DNA of 64,000 nucleotides from Inia geoffrensis. Lineage: Eukaryota > Chordata > Mammalia > Artiodactyla > Iniidae. The stretch spans positions 20,696,055 to 20,760,054 of the forward strand of contig CM070912.1 in NCBI GenBank assembly GCA_036417435.1, written 5' to 3'. This document shows, piece by piece, positions 48,501-56,135 of the stretch (position 1 is its first letter; each line of letters begins with the position of its first letter). Below the pieces are notes generated by a model, which saw only the letters and a list, made by a program, of their open reading frames with translations, ran no database searches and was not told the DNA's origin. Both the position numbers and the translations under genes were made by a program.

Positions 48501-51500
48501 GGCCGTGTCACCTTTGGGAACACAGTGGTCAGCTCTTTGGGAGACCTACCTGTCTCCAGAGGTATGTGCAGAGAGCCTCTCCCACCCTCTGCTGGGGGCA
48601 GCCTGCAAACACCGGGAAAGAAATGGATCCCTGAATGCTCTGGGTTATGGTATAGAAATGAGAGAGCATGTCCTCTTTTCCCTTTCCCTTGAGAATTGGT
48701 TTTATATAGCCAGCCTCTGTCCCACGTGCCATCACGGGTTGACTGCTAGGCTAGAACTAGCTTTGGCTGTAAACAGAAGCGGTGGCTGTACCGTGCCCAG
48801 GTTTGGATTGCACCTCTCATGAGTGCTTATTTATGGGAGCTCACACCAAAAAAAAAATGACCTTCTTCAGATGTTTCCTAGTGCCAGGCTAGCTAAATCG
48901 GAATCATCTGGAGTACTGGTTAAAATGCAGATTCTTGGACCTTCCGAATCAAGACTACTTAGAGCTGGGCCCCGCATTTTTATCAAGCACTCGAGATGAT
49001 TCTGATTCACTGTGGTCACAACCTCAAAGGCCTCTGACCTGGAGCAGTCAGCTCTGCTACTGTCCAGGTTGAATGGACCGTTAGAGGATTCTGTGTTTCC
49101 TGGGGTGGGAAGGCGGTTCCTCTGGTTACCTCGTATTTCAGATGCCACTCAAGGCTGTAAGTCCAGCCAGTCAGCTGAAGTGGAAGGTTCAGCTGGGGTG
49201 TGCTTAAGGGTGGGGTGATGTGATGTCTTTCGGTTGGGAGGAGGCCTGAGGGAAACGGATAACCTTTAAGTGGAGACTTTGCTCTTATTCTGACTGACTT
49301 ATTTCCCTAACTGTCTGTTTTCCAGTCTTTCAGAATCCAACAGGCTGCATGAAGAACTGCCCCCTGATTGACTTGGAGGTGGACAGTGGATCCGGGCAGG
49401 CTGGGACTGTGGCGCCATCTTTACTGCATCAGGACCTGGCAACCTTAGGTGAGGGTGCTGTTTCGGGGCAGAGAATGGTCCTGATTCCCAGGGAGAGAGT
49501 AAGCCCATTCCCCCTGGTGAGAGTGTGCCGGTTTTTAGAAGGAATTGGGTGTCCCGGGAAGTTCAGAGAGGTCCTCCTTGTACCCCGTTTCAGATTTGCC
49601 ATGAATGAGTTGAATGACTTTGGGTAATTTGTTTTGTCTAGGCTTTCTAAATGTTCTAGAAAGGATGATGGTATCAGTCTCCAATTCATATCAGGTAGAG
49701 CTACTGATGTGCATCTCACGCTGTTCCTTCTTTACAGGGATCAGTGATGGCCCAGTTACCAAAAAGGTAAGGAAGCTCTTCCTAGGGACCGGAGAGGAGA
49801 GGGGAAGTCCCTCAAACCTACCTTCATGAGGGCAGCACTGCCTGGGGGAGGGTGGAGGGCTACAGCATAGCCTGGTGGCACTGTGGACTCGGAGGTCCAA
49901 AGCCTCTTCCTCATCCTCGCCTTCACTGTCTGGCTTGAACCCCTGGAGGGATTTTGCTCTCCTTCCTCCCTACCCTTTTCTGTTGTATCCAGGCTCCTGC
50001 TTACTAAAGGTCTGCTGAGGAGTCATGTCCTCTTGACCTTTCTCCACCTGCCCCAGGAAATGTAGTAAGCCTGGGCTTTGGGGTCAGGAGAGCTATGCCA
50101 CGATGTCACCATGGCTCATAGGCACTCATGCCCTGGCCTTACTTTAGTCATTCCTGGTTTTGACAGGTTGCAAGTCAGAATTGCAGTCAGGAAAAGAGGA
50201 ACCCTACCGCCAGCACACTGCCGGGTGGTGGTGTTCAGAGCCCTTCTGCAGAAAGGAACTTTCTGGGTCTCCTCTCCGCACAGCCGTCTCCGGGACCTCC
50301 GTGAGTCTTGTGGGCAAGGAGCTTAGAAGAGCGGCTCCTGTGTGCAGTGCTAGCTCACGGCGCGAGGCCGAGCAGCGGGGCCCAGGGATGCTGCTCTCCC
50401 TGAAGGGCCGCTTCCTTTCTGTCGGAGTTCAGTGTGTGCTGCTCCTTTTATTCTGCATCCTAAGTCAGGAAAGTACACGTTTGGCCAGGACCTCCAAAAC
50501 GCGGTTTAAGGAGCAACAGCAGTAGATGATGATGATGTTTTTTGTCTTTATAGGTTGGTTTTTTTTTCCTGACTTCAGTGTAATTTGAAGCAAAGTTTGA
50601 TTACTAGAGAAATAGATAATATAGAAAGTCCCAAATATCACTCTCTAAAGACAATGTTGAATGGTCCTTCTTTGGTTTTTTTCTACACATGTAGTAATGT
50701 GTTGCTGTGGCTTATTTTTACACAAATGAGATTATAATTTACAAACTGTACTCCACTGTGGTTTTTTATACCACACATCTTGGATACATTTTCATTAATT
50801 TATGTAAACTTGCCTGATTCTAATAGTTGAATAATAATTCATATACATATATATATTTAATCATTTCCCTCTTGTGGATATTTACATAGCTTCCAGGTTG
50901 GAGGAACCTGGAGTGTTTCTATAGTACAGATTTATAAAAGTAGAGGTGCTCTTAGGTATAAACATATTTTCATAGATCCTGTCCCTTTGCCTCTGGCAAG
51001 GCTGGAACACTTTGCCTTCCCCCAAACAGCCTGAGGGCCTGTGTCCCTGGTGGAGACCACAGAGCTGGGTGGAAATGGAGATGTGCTGGGAGGTCATTCT
51101 TGTTAGTACCCATAGGGGGTTTCTTCCTAGTTTACTGCTTATAACCACTTGACATGGGGTCAGTAATAATTCTAATTTTGGTGGGTTACTTATGTCTGGA
51201 GTTTGGTTTTCCATAAATGTTTTTGATTTGTATTCCAAATGGACAAAATCATGAAGTATGAATGAAGTGGTCAGTGTAACTTGTGCTGTCATCTTCCTAG
51301 CTTACGTCACGCTGGTGATCATGTATGGGAAACCATCTGACTGAGCTACTTGTTGTCAGAGACTGCCTGACAACTACAACATTAATTACTTTATTGGGTC
51401 CTTATGGTATGCACACATTCCGCTCAGTGCTCTTCATATACTTTCTCATTTAATTCTTGAAACAGCCTATGAGATAGATACTAAACTGTTTCTCTTTTAC

Positions 51501-54500
51501 AGTAAGAAAACTGAGGCATGGGTTAGATTACTTGTCTAAAGTCATACACCCGTAAAATATATACATACACACGTATACACATGCATATATATTTATTTTT
51601 TTCCCCTTATTTTTCACAAAGCCTGATCAGATTCCTGGAATTCTCTACAGTTTTTGCCAGTCTTGATATTATTTCTTTGCAGGAATTGTATTCCTCAGAA
51701 AAGTATCCCCAGGGAAGTGCCACCAGGTACTAAGTCCTCTCCAGGTTGGTCCTGGGAGGCTGGCCCATTGGCTTCTTCTCCGTCTTCCCAGAATACACCT
51801 CTGGCTCAAGTGTTTGTCCCTTTGGAGTCTGTTAAGCCCAGTAAGTACAGTTTCACCCTCTTTTCCCCTTCCTGTTAGATGCCCAGCTTTATCCACTCTG
51901 GATTGGTATGGGTGGCTCTTAAACTGGGGAAGATGAGTGGGGGAGAGATATTGCCTGGGGACAGAGGACAAGGCGGGTGGCCCATCGTCTCTTAGCTAAT
52001 ACTTTTTTTAGTTTTCTCTGTCTTCGAGTTGACACTGAAGGATATTGGCAGGCGGAATTTAATTAGGGGCCTTGAATCCACTTACGGAGATGATCTTCAT
52101 TTGGAATTCAAGGAGGGAATGTTCAGTGTGATCTGAAATACCTCAGAAGAGGTGGAATTAGAAAGAAAGGAAGAATTTGGCTGGCGATCCTCTTCCTTTC
52201 TAATGATCCTCATTAAAGCAGGAAAAGTAGCTATTAACCTCCCTTACAAAGAAAAGGAAACGGAAGGCCCAGCTAAGTAAGGTGAGACTGCCTGTGGTCA
52301 GCACACTGGTATGTGAGTGGAAAACAACTGGGGTCTTTAGATCTAGGACCTGGGCCCCTTGCTTGGGCACAGGGCCTTCCTGCGGCTCAGTGTGGTGGGC
52401 TCAGATTACAGAGGGCCCTGGAACCAGGCAGAGGAAATAAAGTCAGCAGTGGGGGGCCCTTTGCATACTTACTTTATTAATTGTTATTTAAACATAATAA
52501 ATGTTCATTGTTAATTTCCTGGTTTTGATAATTGCACTGTAGTTATATATAATGTTAACATTTGAGGGAGCTGGGTGAAGGGTACATGGGAATTCTTTGT
52601 GTTTTTGTAACTTTTTGTAAATCTGAAATTATTAAAAAACAAAATTAAAAACAAAATTCAATATAGTTTTAGAAAAGATAGAATAGAGCAGAAAATTAAA
52701 ATCATCTGTACCATTACCACCCATAGATGAAAGTTCTGTTAACGTCTTGATGTATTTTCCTGTTTTAACCATGTATGTATGTTTAGTAAATTGTCACAAT
52801 AGTATATATACTGTTTTATATCCTGCTTTATTTAATATTTTAAGCTATAGCATTGTTTCATGCCCTTATTCTTCAAAACCTTGATTTTTTAAAAATGAAT
52901 TCATTCTTATGGCGCTAACATGTACTGTAACTCATTTATTCAGTTTCTTTCTGAAGGATAATTTGTTTCCAGTTGTTTAGTGTTATAAACAGTGTTACAG
53001 TGAACACCCATTGCAAAAAATGGAGATCCATTTTTGAAACTTTCCTGATTATTTCATTAGGATATATATATGCTTAAAAGTGGACATGCTGGGCGTAGAC
53101 ATTTAAAATTTTGATCTTCGTTACCAAGTTCCTTCCTGGAAGGGTTGCCTTTTTCCCCATAACCTCACTCACCTCCATACCTCATGAGTATTTTCAGTCT
53201 TTTATATCTCCAACAGTTTCATTGTTAAACTATATTTTTATAATGTGCATTTTGATAAGTGATGTTTGGCATGAAATAAGGATCTTCATTAAAATTTTTT
53301 CCAGTTGGTTAGCAAGCTGCCTGCCATTTATTGAATCAGCCAGTGATTTTCAAATATGTGCGCTTGACATGTTAAATTCTCATATTTGGGTCTGTTCTGC
53401 ATGCTGTTTTCAATTGCAATTTCGTACATATCTGGGTATTTGTTAATGCAAATAGCCCTACTCTCCCTTCTTTTTTAATGGTTAGTCTAATGTATCTTTT
53501 CCCAAAATTAACTTACGAATCATTTCTTAGTTAAACTAGAACAACCCCTTTAGTATTTCCAAGACCTAATTAATTTGATGAGATCTACTATCTTTATAGT
53601 TTTGTAAAATTAAATATAAGAGATGTTATGTGTATGTAGTCATACAAGAGAAACCAGAAGGATATAGGCCCAGATGTTAGCAGTGCTTATTTCTGGGGAG
53701 TATTAAGGGTGTTTTTAATTTTCTCCTTTATGGTGTCCTATATTTTCTGTAGTGTTCATACATTATTTTAATCGTAATCATTTCTTGATCAAAAAAATGT
53801 TTGTTTTTTTTTTCTTAAACTGGTACTGGATGGTTGGATGGAGGGGAGAGATCAGTTTGGAATGTCACAGGAGTCCAACTAGAGGTAACGAGGACTTGGA
53901 TTATGGTGGTGCAGAGCGTTAATTCCAGGAGCTGTTCTGACTGGAGAAGCAACAGGATTTGGTGATAGGTGCACATCTCTTTCAAGCATGGCTCCTCTTT
54001 CAGGGGAGTCTGTAACAGTACTAATCCTTTTGGTCGGGTCCTTCTCTACCAGGCAACCTGCCTCCTCTTATCGTGTATGACCGGAATGGATTCAGAATTC
54101 TGCTCCACTTTTCCCAGAGTGGGGCCCCTGGCTACCCAGAGGTACAGGTGCTACTGTTGACCATGATGAGCACGGCCACCCAGCCTGTCTGGGACATCAT
54201 GTTTCAAGTAGCTGTGCCAAAGGTGAGTCAGCGGCTGGCCCACGCCTTTGAATTTTTCAGTAAAGGTTATCATTTTTGAGCATGAGGTCCTTTGCTGGGA
54301 TGTAATCTATTAGGTGGAAGGGTTAGAATCTTCACTCAAAGTAGGTTAAGATAAAATGGGAGTTTTGTTGGCTCGTGTAACTGAGGATTCCTGAACGTCT
54401 GACTTCAGATATGGCTGGATTCAGGTAAATTCTTAAACAGTTCCTTAAGAATCTGTCACTTTCCATCTCTTGACTTTGTTTTTCCTCTCTGGACCCTGTT

Positions 54501-55929
54501 CTCTCATAGACTCCCTCCACCAACCAGGAAAATGGTTACCATCAGCTCCAGAGTTACATGGTCCTTATCGCTTTTTATCTCAGAAGGAAACTCTCCCCTG
54601 ACATGAGGCATGCATATTGATTACCTAAGGAAGGGCTAGGATTGGCCTTGTTGGTATTACTTGCATACCTTGGACCAGTAACTCGTGTTAAGGGGTATGA
54701 GGTACTCTGGCCAAGTTGCATGTTGTGTTTTTTTTCTCGAGGGAAGTAGCTCCCCACAGATGAGCAACCATACCAGAATCACAAGCAATGGGCAAGGGGC
54801 CTGTCCTGAAAGGGAGGATCCAAAGCAGACAAAAATAAACTATGTGTTTTCCAATACTCATGGTAATTTTGTAGGGCATGTGCTGTTATTACCTCTATCT
54901 TATAAATTAAATTATCAATCCAAGGTTCAGAAAGGTGAAATATTTTGCCCCAAATCACAGAGCTAGTAAGAGGCAGAGTTAGAATTCAACTCGAGATATG
55001 CTCTCACTCTTTGTGCTGCCTCTCAGAAGCCAACCTTTGATCACACAACTTCAGATACATTCCATGTATGAGTGGAAGGGTTTTTGGACCCTTTCATCAA
55101 TTGGTGGGGTGGAGGCCAAGCTCTCCTGTTCACCTGATCTCCCTCATTAAAGCTGTAGTTTGTTAGGAATGAGTTATATGTTGGATTCCTTTTCCCCCCA
55201 ATAGTCAATGAGAGTGAAACTACAGCCAGCGTCCAGCTCCAAGCTTCCTGCTTTCAGTCCTTTGATGCCTCCAGCAGTGATCTCTCAGATGCTGCTGCTT
55301 GACAATCCACACAAAGTATGTTCTGGTGTCTGCGGTAGCAGGGAAATGGGGGCCTCTGAACTCAAGGGAGGCAGCTGGGCAGGTGGAGAGAGGTATATTG
55401 AGGTCTTGCTTTGGTTGGGATGGTGGTAGAATGTCCCTTGCCAGAGTCCGTTTTCCTTTGGGGCTTATTGAAAGATCTGTGACCAGATTGTCATAGCTGG
55501 GGACCAAGGGAGTGGTACACACTCTAATCCCATGGAATCCTCTGAAAGGGTGAGGCCAGTCTGTCCTCTTAGCTGGTCTCCAGGACTGCAAAAGGCTGGG
55601 AGGACTCCCAGGACGTAAGCCTAGTGCCCTTTGTGTTTGTAGTCCCAGAGGGTCAAGGCCAAGGTATGCCTGTCATACAGTTGCTTGAAGCCCTCACTTG
55701 GGTGGAGTTAACATACATATACTGTTACTTGGTGACTACGGGGTGGATAAAGGCTTTTACTCTGGGCCTGTCTCTGTGTTCACTCCCCACTAATATAACA
55801 TCTTTTATCTTTGCTCAGGAGCCCATCCGGTTACGGTATAAGCTGACATTCAACCAGGGTGGACAGCCTTTCAGCGAAGTAGGAGAAGTGAAAGACTTTC
55901 CAGACCTGGCAGTCTTGGGTGCAGCCTAA
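27133..55929 (+). CDS. GGA2: GGA2, Golgi-localized gamma-ear-containing ARF-binding protein 2
   Basis: Monomeric clathrin adaptor of the trans-Golgi network. It binds acidic-dileucine sorting signals through VHS, ARF-GTP through GAT, clathrin through the hinge, and accessory proteins through the C-terminal gamma-ear (GAE). Seventeen coding exons join in one frame of 1857 nt (618 residues plus stop; human about 613): 27133-27238, 36326-36410, 37215-37290, 38170-38268, 40930-41053, 42286-42389, 43877-43957, 44498-44635, 45709-45790, 48436-48561, 49326-49448, 49738-49766, 50167-50300, 51683-51840, 54053-54222, 55205-55315, 55819-55929. All borders are AG/GT. VHS spans about residues 35-165, GAT about 190-320, hinge about 320-488, GAE about 489-618. 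Intact, so probably functional. It differs from human (memory) in the second clathrin-box-like site. Confidence 0.97.
27501..29900 (+). other. GGA2 intron 1, proximal part
   Basis: No exon recognised. It holds L2-like and MIR-like pieces (27550-27650, 27890-27950, 29700-29800) and a MER20-like fragment. The remainder is unassigned G-rich intron. Confidence 0.4.
29235..29310 (-). mobile_element. Partial MER20-like element
   Basis: Reverse MER20-type core: CTCGACAACCAAAAATGCCT, then CCAGACGTTACCAGATGTGC. Only about a third of the element. Confidence 0.5.
29924..30681 (+). pseudogene. ENY2: ENY2 processed retrocopy, split by a SINE
   Basis: Intronless copy of ENY2, a small SAGA DUB-module/TREX-2 subunit. 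The 5' part (from 29992) encodes [20 protein letters not shown] and on to KEVIKEKGL. After a SINE, the 3' part (about 30351-30483) encodes [20 protein letters not shown] and on to LAQHASL and a TAA. A 3' UTR-like stretch with AATAAA (about 30560) and a poly-A tract (30670-30683) follow. AAGTAGCAG at 29915-29923 and 30682-30690 is the probable TSD of the retrocopy. The first ATG is lost (AGTGTG in place of ATGGTG). Apart from the SINE the frame has no stop, so the copy is fairly young. It lies in sense inside GGA2 intron 1. Confidence 0.93.
30166..30340 (+). mobile_element. CHR-type SINE inside the ENY2 retrocopy
   Basis: Forward SINE (GGGCTTACCCGGTGGCGCAG to an A-rich tail). The flanks AAGAAAAAGGACTAG (30151-30165) and AAGAAAACGGACTAG (30341-30355) match at 14 of 15 positions, so the SINE came after the retrocopy. 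The element has a roughly 25-bp internal deletion around the 'gagccatgg' block. Confidence 0.94.
31402..31513 (+). mobile_element. Short CHR-type SINE with TSD
   Basis: GGGAATTCCCTGATGGTCCC head and TTCGATCCCCGGTCAGGGAA core. Flanks AGATAAACCATTTCA and AGATGAATCATTTCA form an aged TSD. Confidence 0.88.
31560..31732 (-). mobile_element. Short CHR-type SINE with 15-bp TSD
   Basis: Reverse short SINE (GGATCTTAGTTCCCGGACCA; CCACTGGACCACCAGGAAAG). Flanks CTCAGCTGTTTTCTT (31545-31559) and CTCAGCTATTTTCTT (31733-31747). Confidence 0.9.
31769..32007 (+). mobile_element. hAT-type non-autonomous DNA transposon, complete
   Basis: 239-bp element with terminal inverted repeats: starts CAGCGGTCCCCAACC and ends GGTTGGGGACACCTG. 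Its flanking 8-bp duplication CTGTAGCG/CTGTAGCA fits hAT transposase. No coding capacity. Confidence 0.85.
32170..32464 (-). mobile_element. CHR-type SINE (long form)
   Basis: Reverse SINE with TTTATTTATTTATTTATGGC tail side and CACCGCCAGGGAAGCC head side. Confidence 0.9.
32521..32705 (-). mobile_element. CHR-type SINE with internal deletion
   Basis: Reverse SINE: GCGGTACACGGGCCTCTCAC to GAGCCACCAGGGAAGCCC. The 'cggaccggggcacgaac' block between GATCTTCCC and CGTGTCCCC is missing, a deletion of about 15-17 bp. Confidence 0.9.
32713..32954 (-). mobile_element. CHR-type SINE (variant with tandem 'gcagcatgtggga' units)
   Basis: Reverse SINE subtype in which the body has repeated 'gttgcagcatgtgggatctt' blocks. 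The head side reads CTACCAGGGAAGTCCC. Confidence 0.85.
33240..33345. repeat. L2 3'-end fragment
   Basis: ATTCATTCATTAGTAGATAT, GGTGCTGGAGATGGGAAGGT, TTCCTGCCTTAGGGAGCTGA. Confidence 0.5.
33430..33600 (+). repeat. MIR SINE fragment
   Basis: CCCTGGAATCGGGCAGACCT, then TAGCTTTGTGGCTGGGCAGG and ATAGTACCAACTTCAG. Confidence 0.65.
34129..34374 (-). mobile_element. CHR-type SINE with possible 3' transduction
   Basis: Reverse SINE (head CCACAAGGGAAGTCCC on the right). The TSD TCTGCCTTCGTTT (34116-34128 and 34375-34387) places the left border well beyond the SINE's own A-rich tail. About 28 bp of unique sequence (34138-34165 region) lie between two A-rich runs on the element strand. Confidence 0.75.
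34470..34640 (-). repeat. MIR SINE fragment
   Basis: Reverse MIR: TTTATAGTTGAGGAAACTGA, then GGCTCAGAGAGCCCAAGGAC and ATGTAACTAGTAAGGGATGG. Confidence 0.7.
34660..36325 (+). other. GGA2 intron 1, distal part
   Basis: Apart from an L2-like fragment at about 36095-36180 (AGTCGCTGAGGCCGTATCAT, CCAGACACTGTGCCTGACAG) no repeat or gene was recognised. The exon 2 acceptor ends the stretch. Confidence 0.4.
36326..36410 (+). CDS. GGA2: GGA2 coding exon 2 (VHS start)
   Basis: Encodes [20 protein letters not shown] and then QVITDPSG, helix 1 of the VHS domain that recognises cargo tails. The acceptor is CTTGACAG after a T-rich tract and the donor is GTAAGG. It follows a 9.1 kb intron. Confidence 0.95.
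37215..37290 (+). CDS. GGA2: GGA2 coding exon 3 (VHS)
   Basis: Encodes [20 protein letters not shown] and then LYALT. VHS domain. Acceptor TCCCTTAG, donor GTGAGT. Confidence 0.95.
38170..38268 (+). CDS. GGA2: GGA2 coding exon 4 (VHS)
   Basis: Encodes [20 protein letters not shown] and then [13 protein letters not shown], exactly 33 codons in phase 0. Core VHS helices. Acceptor TGCGCAG, donor GTGAGT. Confidence 0.96.
38790..39435 (-). repeat. Probable ERVL-type LTR remnant
   Basis: Long diverged block resembling an LTR on the minus strand. Landmarks: AGAGCTCAGTCCTACATAGA, CAGAACACAGGAAAGCATTA, TTCCAACCCTCTAATCACAT, GAAATTCCTAGGGTCTTTGA. The subfamily is not assigned and the borders are soft. 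It lies in GGA2 intron 4 and is followed by a (TATATG)n-like run at 39441-39477. Confidence 0.5.
39930..40288 (-). mobile_element. CHR-type SINE with 17-bp TSD
   Basis: Reverse long-form SINE. Perfect TSD CAAACCCACTGTCTTTT at 39913-39929 and 40289-40305. One of the best-defined insertions in the window. Confidence 0.95.
40323..40888 (-). mobile_element. ERV-type LTR just upstream of GGA2 exon 5
   Basis: 566-bp block that on the minus strand begins TGAGGCAGGAGGGAAGG and ends CTGACACCA, giving TG...CA termini. The minus strand has a CATAAAAA TATA-like box (40570-40577) and AATAAA (40411-40416) about 160 bp further on. No coding region. The family is not named; the TSD is unclear. Confidence 0.6.
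40930..41053 (+). CDS. GGA2: GGA2 coding exon 5 (VHS)
   Basis: Encodes [20 protein letters not shown] and then [24 protein letters not shown] helices 5-6. The acceptor TTTTTCAG lies only 41 bp after the end of a retroviral-type LTR. Donor GTCTCA is weaker than the consensus. Confidence 0.96.
41054..42285 (+). other. GGA2 intron 5
   Basis: No exon or RNA gene recognised. A T-run (41632-41653) is the only obvious low-complexity feature. Confidence 0.4.
42286..42389 (+). CDS. GGA2: GGA2 coding exon 6 (VHS end, linker)
   Basis: Encodes [20 protein letters not shown] and then [14 protein letters not shown], the VHS-GAT linker. Donor GTAAGG. The reading frame stays open past the donor to a TAG at 43017-43019, an unusually long run. 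Confidence 0.96.
42450..42582 (-). mobile_element. Short L1 3'-end insertion in intron 6
   Basis: Reverse L1 3' UTR: TACAGCAGGTTCTTATTTGT, TTATACATATTAGTGTATAT, CCCAATTCATCCCACCCCC. Flanks AGACCCCTTCTTTT and AGATCCCCTCTTTT resemble an aged TSD. Confidence 0.8.
43495..43710 (-). mobile_element. MER20-like hAT-Charlie element
   Basis: Near full-length reverse MER20: CACTGTTGACATTTTGGGCC, CTACCCGCTAGATGCCAGGA, CCCCCAGTTGTGACAACCGA, AAATGTCTGCGGACTTTGCC, ending in ACCAGTGGTC. In GGA2 intron 6. Confidence 0.75.
43877..43957 (+). CDS. GGA2: GGA2 coding exon 7 (GAT start)
   Basis: Encodes [20 protein letters not shown] and then IKNLVKE, 27 codons in phase 0. This is the N-terminal hook of the GAT domain, which contacts ARF-GTP. 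Acceptor TCTTCAG, donor GTGGGC. Confidence 0.96.
44498..44635 (+). CDS. GGA2: GGA2 coding exon 8 (GAT)
   Basis: Encodes [20 protein letters not shown] and on through [14 protein letters not shown] to DQAALQ, 46 codons in phase 0. GAT-domain helices. Acceptor CCAAAAG is purine-rich at its end. Donor GTGCGC. Confidence 0.95.
44946..45334 (-). mobile_element. Short CHR-type SINE split by an L1
   Basis: Reverse SINE halves: GGCTGCACCGCTTGGCATGT ... GGAACGTGGAGTCTT (to about 45058) and GCGCACAGTCTTAACCACTG-GACCACCAGGGAGGTCCC (about 45296-45334). The halves meet at repeated AGTCTT, consistent with an L1 insertion between them. Confidence 0.8.
45059..45291 (-). mobile_element. L1 3' end inside the SINE
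   Basis: Reverse L1 3' UTR: ATCAGAGTATAATTGCTTTA, TATAACAAAGGGAGTCAGTT, CCCTCTAGGTGGTCACAAAG. 5'-truncated. Confidence 0.82.
45709..45790 (+). CDS. GGA2: GGA2 coding exon 9 (GAT), SINE beside its donor
   Basis: Encodes [20 protein letters not shown] and then TDDDDAL, a GAT three-helix bundle segment. The donor GTATGA (45791-45796) is within the first ten intron bases; a reverse SINE begins at about 45801. Confidence 0.95.
45801..46115 (-). mobile_element. CHR-type SINE 10 bp from the GGA2 exon 9 donor
   Basis: Reverse long-form SINE (T-rich tail side at the left, CACCAGGGAAGTCCC at the right). Flanks GGTATGATCTT (45790-45800) and GGTACAGTCTT (46116-46126) match at 8 of 11, all mismatches being transitions. 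If this is the TSD, the splice donor GTATGA is part of the duplicated target. Confidence 0.88.
46800..47135 (-). mobile_element. Short CHR-type SINE interrupted by another SINE
   Basis: Outer reverse SINE: TAGGATCTTAGTTCCCCGAC-CAGGGTCAAACTCGTGCCCC up to 46905, resuming at 47106 with AACCTCTGGGCCACAGGGGA. Its middle is occupied by a younger SINE. Confidence 0.85.
46906..47089 (-). mobile_element. Nested CHR-type SINE with perfect 16-bp TSD
   Basis: Reverse SINE (CGGTACGCGGGCCTCTCACT to CACCACTAGGGAAGCCC). GGAAGCGCAGAGTCTT is at 46890-46905 and 47090-47105, so the target was the older SINE. It lacks the 'agcggccatggctcacgggcccagccgctcc' part of the body. Confidence 0.95.
47136..48435 (+). other. 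GGA2 intron 9, distal part
   Basis: AT-rich. Nothing recognised except soft L1/L2-like stretches. No exon-like conserved frame. Confidence 0.35.
48436..48561 (+). CDS. GGA2: GGA2 coding exon 10 (GAT end)
   Basis: Encodes [20 protein letters not shown] and then [21 protein letters not shown], closing the GAT bundle used for ubiquitin and Rabaptin-type partners in the family. Acceptor TTCTTCAG, donor GTATGT. Confidence 0.95.
48870..49025. mobile_element. MER5-like DNA transposon fragment
   Basis: GAATCATCTGGAGTACTGGT, TTAAAATGCAGATTCTTGGA and GAGATGATTCTGATTCACTG follow the MER5 layout. In GGA2 intron 10. Confidence 0.6.
49326..49448 (+). CDS. GGA2: GGA2 coding exon 11 (hinge, LIDLE clathrin box)
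   Basis: Encodes [20 protein letters not shown] and on to LLHQDLATL. The clathrin box LIDLE is intact at 49364-49378 (residues 354-358). Acceptor TTTTCCAG, donor GTGAGG. Confidence 0.95.
49738..49766 (+). CDS. GGA2: GGA2 coding exon 12, 29-nt microexon
   Basis: Only 29 nt: ISDGPVTKK plus two bases of the preceding Gly codon. Acceptor CTTTACAG, donor GTAAGG. Its length is needed to keep frame between exons 11 and 13. The last two residues (KK) replace Gly-Met in the human protein as I recall it. Confidence 0.85.
50167..50300 (+). CDS. GGA2: GGA2 coding exon 13 (hinge, altered second clathrin site)
   Basis: Encodes [20 protein letters not shown] and then [24 protein letters not shown]. Human GGA2 (memory) has LLDLL where this reads FLGLL (50260-50274, residues 423-427), so the acidic residue is gone. 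Acceptor TTTGACAG, donor GTGAGT. Confidence 0.92.
50560..50900 (-). repeat. Old L1 fragment
   Basis: TTTACACAAATGAGATTATA, TTGAATAATAATTCATATAC and TCCCTCTTGTGGATATTTAC resemble a diverged reverse L1 3' end. In GGA2 intron 13. Confidence 0.45.
51395..51545 (-). repeat. MIR SINE fragment
   Basis: Reverse MIR: TCATTTAATTCTTGAAACAG, TTACAGTAAGAAAACTGAGG, TTACTTGTCTAAAGTCATAC. It ends about 140 bp before exon 14. Confidence 0.65.
51683..51840 (+). CDS. GGA2: GGA2 coding exon 14 (hinge)
   Basis: Encodes [20 protein letters not shown] and on through [11 protein letters not shown] to [10 protein letters not shown]. Unstructured Pro/Ser-rich hinge. Acceptor CTTTGCAG, donor GTAAGT. Confidence 0.95.
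52500..52660 (+). mobile_element. Old L1 3' end
   Basis: Forward L1 3' UTR: TTCCTGGTTTTGATAATTGC, AGCTGGGTGAAGGGTACATG, TTTTTGTAAATCTGAAATTA, then an A-rich end. Confidence 0.7.
52661..54052 (+). other. GGA2 intron 14, distal part
   Basis: AT-rich intron. Diverged L1-like stretches are likely (52700-53060) but no confident boundaries. No gene. Confidence 0.35.
54053..54222 (+). CDS. GGA2: GGA2 coding exon 15 (GAE start)
   Basis: Encodes [20 protein letters not shown] and on through [20 protein letters not shown] to FQVAVPK, the first strands of the gamma-adaptin-ear beta-sandwich that binds accessory proteins. Acceptor CTCTACCAG, donor GTGAGT. Confidence 0.96.
55205..55315 (+). CDS. GGA2: GGA2 coding exon 16 (GAE)
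   Basis: Encodes [20 protein letters not shown] and then [17 protein letters not shown], 37 codons in phase 0. GAE domain. Acceptor CCAATAG, donor GTATGT. Confidence 0.96.
55819..55929 (+). CDS. GGA2: GGA2 terminal coding exon 17 with stop
   Basis: Encodes [20 protein letters not shown] and then [16 protein letters not shown], with stop TAA at 55927-55929. Completes the GAE beta-sandwich. Acceptor TTGCTCAG. Confidence 0.97.
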   Translation, partial: EPIRLRYKLTFNQGGQPFSEVGEVKDFPDLAVLGAA

Positions 55930-56078
55930 CTCCTCACTGGACAGACCCTGCCATTCAAGCTTAGGCCAGTGTTACTTTTGCTGTCTAGATAGGACTAATC
56001 ACAGTGATTTAGTGCAGAGTGCCAAGAGTTCTATCCTGACGTCAGGCTCTGGATGCCAACCTCTGACTTATTCTGCAG

Positions 56079-56135
56079 ATAGTGTGTGTATGTGTGTGTG
56101 TGTGTGTGTGGCGGGTGGGGGGGGGGCGGGGGCTG
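56079..56135. repeat. (TG)n microsatellite with G-run
   Basis: About 14 TG units with one TA interruption, then a GGGGGGGGGCGGGGG stretch. It lies in the GGA2 3' UTR and is likely polymorphic. Confidence 0.9.
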
